A DNA stretch of 8,143 nt, from the NCBI GenBank assembly GCA_020846955.1, contig JADLCZ010000034.1, forward strand, positions 1 through 8,143, given 5' to 3'. The position numbers and the translations under genes are program-made. Under the pieces are notes generated by a model. It made no database searches and was not told the DNA's origin. It worked only from the letters and a program-made list of their open reading frames with translations. This DNA comes from Candidatus Nomurabacteria bacterium (GTDB lineage: Bacteria; Patescibacteriota; Minisyncoccia; Phycocordibacterales; UBA9973). Positions 6,678-8,143 of the stretch are shown here, in pieces. Each line of letters begins with the position of its first letter. The first letter of the stretch is position 1.

Positions 6678-6753
6678 AATTAGGTTCTAGGGACTAGTTT
6701 CTAGTTGCTAGTAAAAATCCTAAAACCTAGTCACTAGAACCTAGCAACTAATT
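6678..6753. repeat. CTAG heptad repeat cluster 2, overlapping the 3' end of the winged-helix gene
   Basis: TTAG at 6680 is followed by CTAG at 6687, 6694, 6701 and 6708. After a 19-base step come CTAG at 6727, 6734 and 6741 and CTAA at 6748. The left-half triplets (GTT, GGA, TTT, TTG, TAA) are nearly the same set as in cluster 1 but in another order; the right half has TCA, AAC, CAA. The ends AATTAG (6678-6683) and CTAATT (6748-6753) are complementary. The halves fold into a hairpin in which 4-bp CTAG blocks alternate with 3-base, mostly mismatched steps. The stop codon of the adjacent gene (6743-6741) is inside the right arm. Confidence 0.85.
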
Positions 6754-7571
6754 GAGTATCTACTCCAACGCTTGCTTCCTGTCTTTTTTAACAGTCCTTT
6801 TGATACTAGATTATTGAGCTCTCTTTGAATTGTCTTTTCTGAGCAATCAGTAAATGCAACTGATATGTCTTTTATTGAAATATCCTTTTTCTGCTTTATT
6901 AGATCTAGCATTTTTTGGCTCCTTTCTTCTTTATTTATGGGTGCACTTTTTATAGGATTTGAGAAAGTGTCTTTTGTGTGTTTTTTATAAAAGACACTAT
7001 TCTCATTGTCCTTTATATTTTGTCCTTTAGAAATATTATCACTCCAGAATTGTGAAGGTAGCATCGGGGCTTCTTTATAGACTGGCAACTGTACCCCAAA
7101 TGATTGGTCATCTAGGATTGCTTGAGTGTGTGAATATACTTTTTTTACTGTACTTTTATTCACACTATTTTTTTCTTCAAAACGGGCTATCTCTGTACGG
7201 AGTATATTGAATTCTTTTTTCAAAATATTTGCATTCATTTCTGATACAAAACCCATAGTATTTGCAATCTCTATTAATGACAAAATTTCTGCAATATGAG
7301 AGTTGGATTTATCTACTGAATGCTGCTTATCATAAGGTGTAGAAATTCCAAATGAATGAGCGCTCGACAACAAGTCTACCCCCAATGTTCGGAGACGGAT
7401 CTTCATACCATCTTCTCTCTCCATGCAATCGGTAACCATGTACAATGCTGTAACCAATTTCTCTGTCTTTTTGATTGCAAATTCAGTAAATACCTTTATA
7501 TTTAAAGAGTTTACCTCTGTGTTTATAGTATTGTCCTTTTGGTATTGAAGTATGTCTTTTTGATTATTCAT
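6741..7571 (-). CDS. Helical protein with C-terminal winged-helix (DeoR-like HTH) domain, putative regulator
   Basis: 276 residues. Residues about 22-135 are predicted helical (IKVFTEFAIKKTEKLVTALYMVTDCM, then two long amphipathic stretches around 91-131). They resemble a conserved N-terminal region I associate from memory with unnamed CPR proteins. Residues 136-212 look like a polar, flexible linker. Residues 213-274 form a winged helix of the DeoR/HTH_11 kind: EERSQKMLDLIKQ, ISIKDISVAF, recognition helix SEKTIQRELNNLVSKGLL, then a KRWSRYSI wing. DNA binding is likely; the ligand or target of the N-terminal part is unknown. There is no signal peptide or membrane helix, so it is cytoplasmic. 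It is divergent from ftsK across about 150 bases, which suggests autoregulation or ftsK control. The last four residues come from the CTAG repeat, as if the repeat had replaced or fixed the original 3' end. A short frame (7620-7564) overlaps its start and may couple translation. No strong Shine-Dalgarno precedes this ATG. Confidence 0.75.
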   Translation of the reverse strand: MNNQKDILQYQKDNTINTEVNSLNIKVFTEFAIKKTEKLVTALYMVTDCMEREDGMKIRLRTLGVDLLSSAHSFGISTPYDKQHSVDKSNSHIAEILSLIEIANTMGFVSEMNANILKKEFNILRTEIARFEEKNSVNKSTVKKVYSHTQAILDDQSFGVQLPVYKEAPMLPSQFWSDNISKGQNIKDNENSVFYKKHTKDTFSNPIKSAPINKEERSQKMLDLIKQKKDISIKDISVAFTDCSEKTIQRELNNLVSKGLLKKTGSKRWSRYSISC

Positions 7572-7620
7572 TGTGTCTTTTTGCTAAAAATCCTGTAGGT
7601 ATGTCTCTTAATTTGTCCAT
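7564..7620 (-). CDS. Possible 18-residue leader ORF overlapping the start of the winged-helix gene
   Basis: An ATG at 7620 opens a frame encoding MDKLRDIPTGFLAKRHNE. It ends with TAA at 7566-7564, overlapping the first 8 bases of the downstream gene in another frame. Such overlap is typical of translational coupling. Against it, the ATG overlaps the likely -10 box (TATAATG), so a transcript from that promoter would begin downstream of it. It would be translated only from a promoter farther upstream or from an internal start. It may be chance. Confidence 0.25.
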   Translation of the reverse strand: MDKLRDIPTGFLAKRHNE

Positions 7621-7646
7621 TATACACCTTGAAATTTGTAATGCAA
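7619..7646 (-). promoter_or_regulatory. Sigma70-type promoter of the winged-helix gene
   Basis: On the minus strand TTGCAT (7646-7641) and a perfect TATAAT (7624-7619) are separated by 16 bases. The predicted leader to the ATG at 7571 is about 40 bases. An AGGA within it lies too far from the ATG to be a good ribosome binding site. Confidence 0.7.
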
Positions 7647-7706
7647 ATCTAATTTAATCTTCCCTATTTTTTATAGAATATAGGACTGTGGGTAGGCTCT
7701 GAAATA

Positions 7707-7715
7707 TGATATAAT
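7707..7715 (+). promoter_or_regulatory. Extended -10 promoter of ftsK, near-leaderless
   Basis: TGATATAAT is a full extended -10 (TGN plus perfect TATAAT at 7710-7715). It ends 10 bases before the ATG at 7726, so the transcript would have only a few leader bases. The hexamer 17 bases upstream (TGTGGG, 7687-7692) is a poor -35, which an extended -10 can offset. The layout parallels that at 3881-3886. Confidence 0.6.
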
Positions 7716-7725
7716 TCTCACATAT

Positions 7726-8143
7726 ATGGCAAGAAAAAATATTGATGAAGATGAAGACTTTGACGATGAACCAAAAAGGAAAAAAGGTGCTACAAAAAAG
7801 GGCAAAAAGCAGCGAATAAAGGTTGAGTTGAAAGACGAAACTCGACACAGTATTTGGGGAATATTACTTTTTGTATTGGCATTTTTTATTGTGCTTTCCT
7901 TCTTTGGTGGAGCAGGTATTGCAGGCAACTTCTTCCAAACTATACTCAACTCTTTCTTTGGGATCGGGTACTATTTATTACCAATAATCCTATTTATCGT
8001 GGGTTATTCTTTTTTGAAAAAGGGTCCCCCTCAGGTGGCACTATTACATGCCATATGTGGATTTGCTGTACTCCTCTCTACCCTTGCAATCCTAGATATA
8101 GCTGTGAATGGTGCTGGGTCTTCTGCAAACATTGCTCTCGGTG
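7726..8143 (+). CDS. ftsK: DNA translocase FtsK, N-terminal membrane part, 3' end beyond window
   Basis: The frame is open from the ATG at 7726 to the window edge, giving 139 residues. FtsK anchors at the division septum by its N-terminal helices and pumps chromosome DNA with a C-terminal RecA-like motor; only the anchor is visible here. Residues 1-40 are a charged cytoplasmic tail, first acidic (DEDEDFDDE, 7-15) then very basic (17-32). Likely membrane segments are about 43-60, 79-97 and 103-124. The stretch GGAGIAGNFFQTILNSFFG followed by GYYLLPIILFIVGY matches the characteristic FtsK N-terminal pattern (AGxxG...L...FG...LLP). No in-frame upstream start is needed, and the near-leaderless promoter supports this ATG. 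No Walker A or gamma domain lies in the window, so the name rests on the N-terminus alone; a shorter FtsK/SpoIIIE-like protein is not excluded. Confidence 0.82.
   Translation, partial: MARKNIDEDEDFDDEPKRKKGATKKGKKQRIKVELKDETRHSIWGILLFVLAFFIVLSFFGGAGIAGNFFQTILNSFFGIGYYLLPIILFIVGYSFLKKGPPQVALLHAICGFAVLLSTLAILDIAVNGAGSSANIALG

Larger units (their letters stand above)
5968..6740. other. Long intergenic region without a convincing gene
   Basis: Reading from the left, it holds the leader and promoter of the S-layer-like gene (5968-6040), upstream TGTACA and TTGTG motifs (to 6112), and an AT-rich stretch. A near-palindrome CCTTGTCGACAGGG lies at 6257-6270, and two adjacent 10-mers starting TTTACAG lie at 6393-6412. 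The CTAG heptad repeats begin at 6568. Two unsupported small frames exist: 6197-6358 plus (53 codons) and 6423-6482 minus (19 codons). I looked for signatures of tRNA, tmRNA, SRP RNA and RNase P RNA and saw none. Confidence 0.6.

Noticed and set aside
6568..6753. CRISPR array or transposon ends
   Set aside because: Units are 7 bases with no spacers of constant length, there is no cas gene or transposase, and no target-site duplication is visible.
7654..7949. Two overlapping minus-strand open frames of 64 and 92 codons
   Set aside because: Both run antisense through the ftsK promoter and N-terminus; their hydrophobic look comes from the reverse complement of Lys- and Phe-rich codons.

Overview
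The window looks like an AT-rich piece of a Candidate Phyla Radiation (Patescibacteria) genome, most likely a Parcubacteria/Paceibacteria-type lineage. This is inferred from gene content: a secreted protein with a PG_binding_1 domain and CPNG...SNC repeats, tandem Wzy_C-type membrane proteins, a conserved helical/winged-helix protein beside ftsK, and few Shine-Dalgarno motifs. Tryptophan is encoded by TGG, the stops seen are TAA and TAG, and no reading frame needs a recoded TGA, so the standard code fits.

Layout. Positions 1-1942 and 1946-3871 (both minus) are two tandem paralogous polytopic membrane proteins of the O-antigen ligase/polymerase (Wzy_C) superfamily. The second one read is cut by the window edge and ends in a TPR-like segment. 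They form one operon (3-base gap, same frame) with an apparent near-leaderless promoter. That promoter abuts a strong Rho-independent terminator (3904-3931) closing the next gene upstream. That gene (3985-5967, minus) encodes a 660-residue secreted, Ser/Thr/Asp-rich, S-layer-like surface protein, driven by a good sigma70-type promoter with phased palindromes around it. A roughly 770-base gap (5968-6740) follows, with no convincing gene. Next to the right-hand gene it holds two clusters of a striking heptameric CTAG-NNN repeat. The gene at 6741-7571 (minus) encodes a helical protein with a C-terminal winged helix, and its stop codon lies inside the second repeat cluster. It is divergent from ftsK (7726 to the window end, plus), of which only the N-terminal membrane part is present.

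How the genes may work together. The secreted protein and the two ligase-like enzymes would meet outside the cytoplasmic membrane, so a surface-glycosylation or polysaccharide-assembly module is plausible; this is inference. The winged-helix protein shares an intergenic control region with ftsK and may regulate itself, ftsK or both. No tRNA, rRNA, CRISPR array, transposase or recognisable riboswitch was seen. The least explained feature is the pair of heptad-phased CTAG repeat clusters at 6568-6753.
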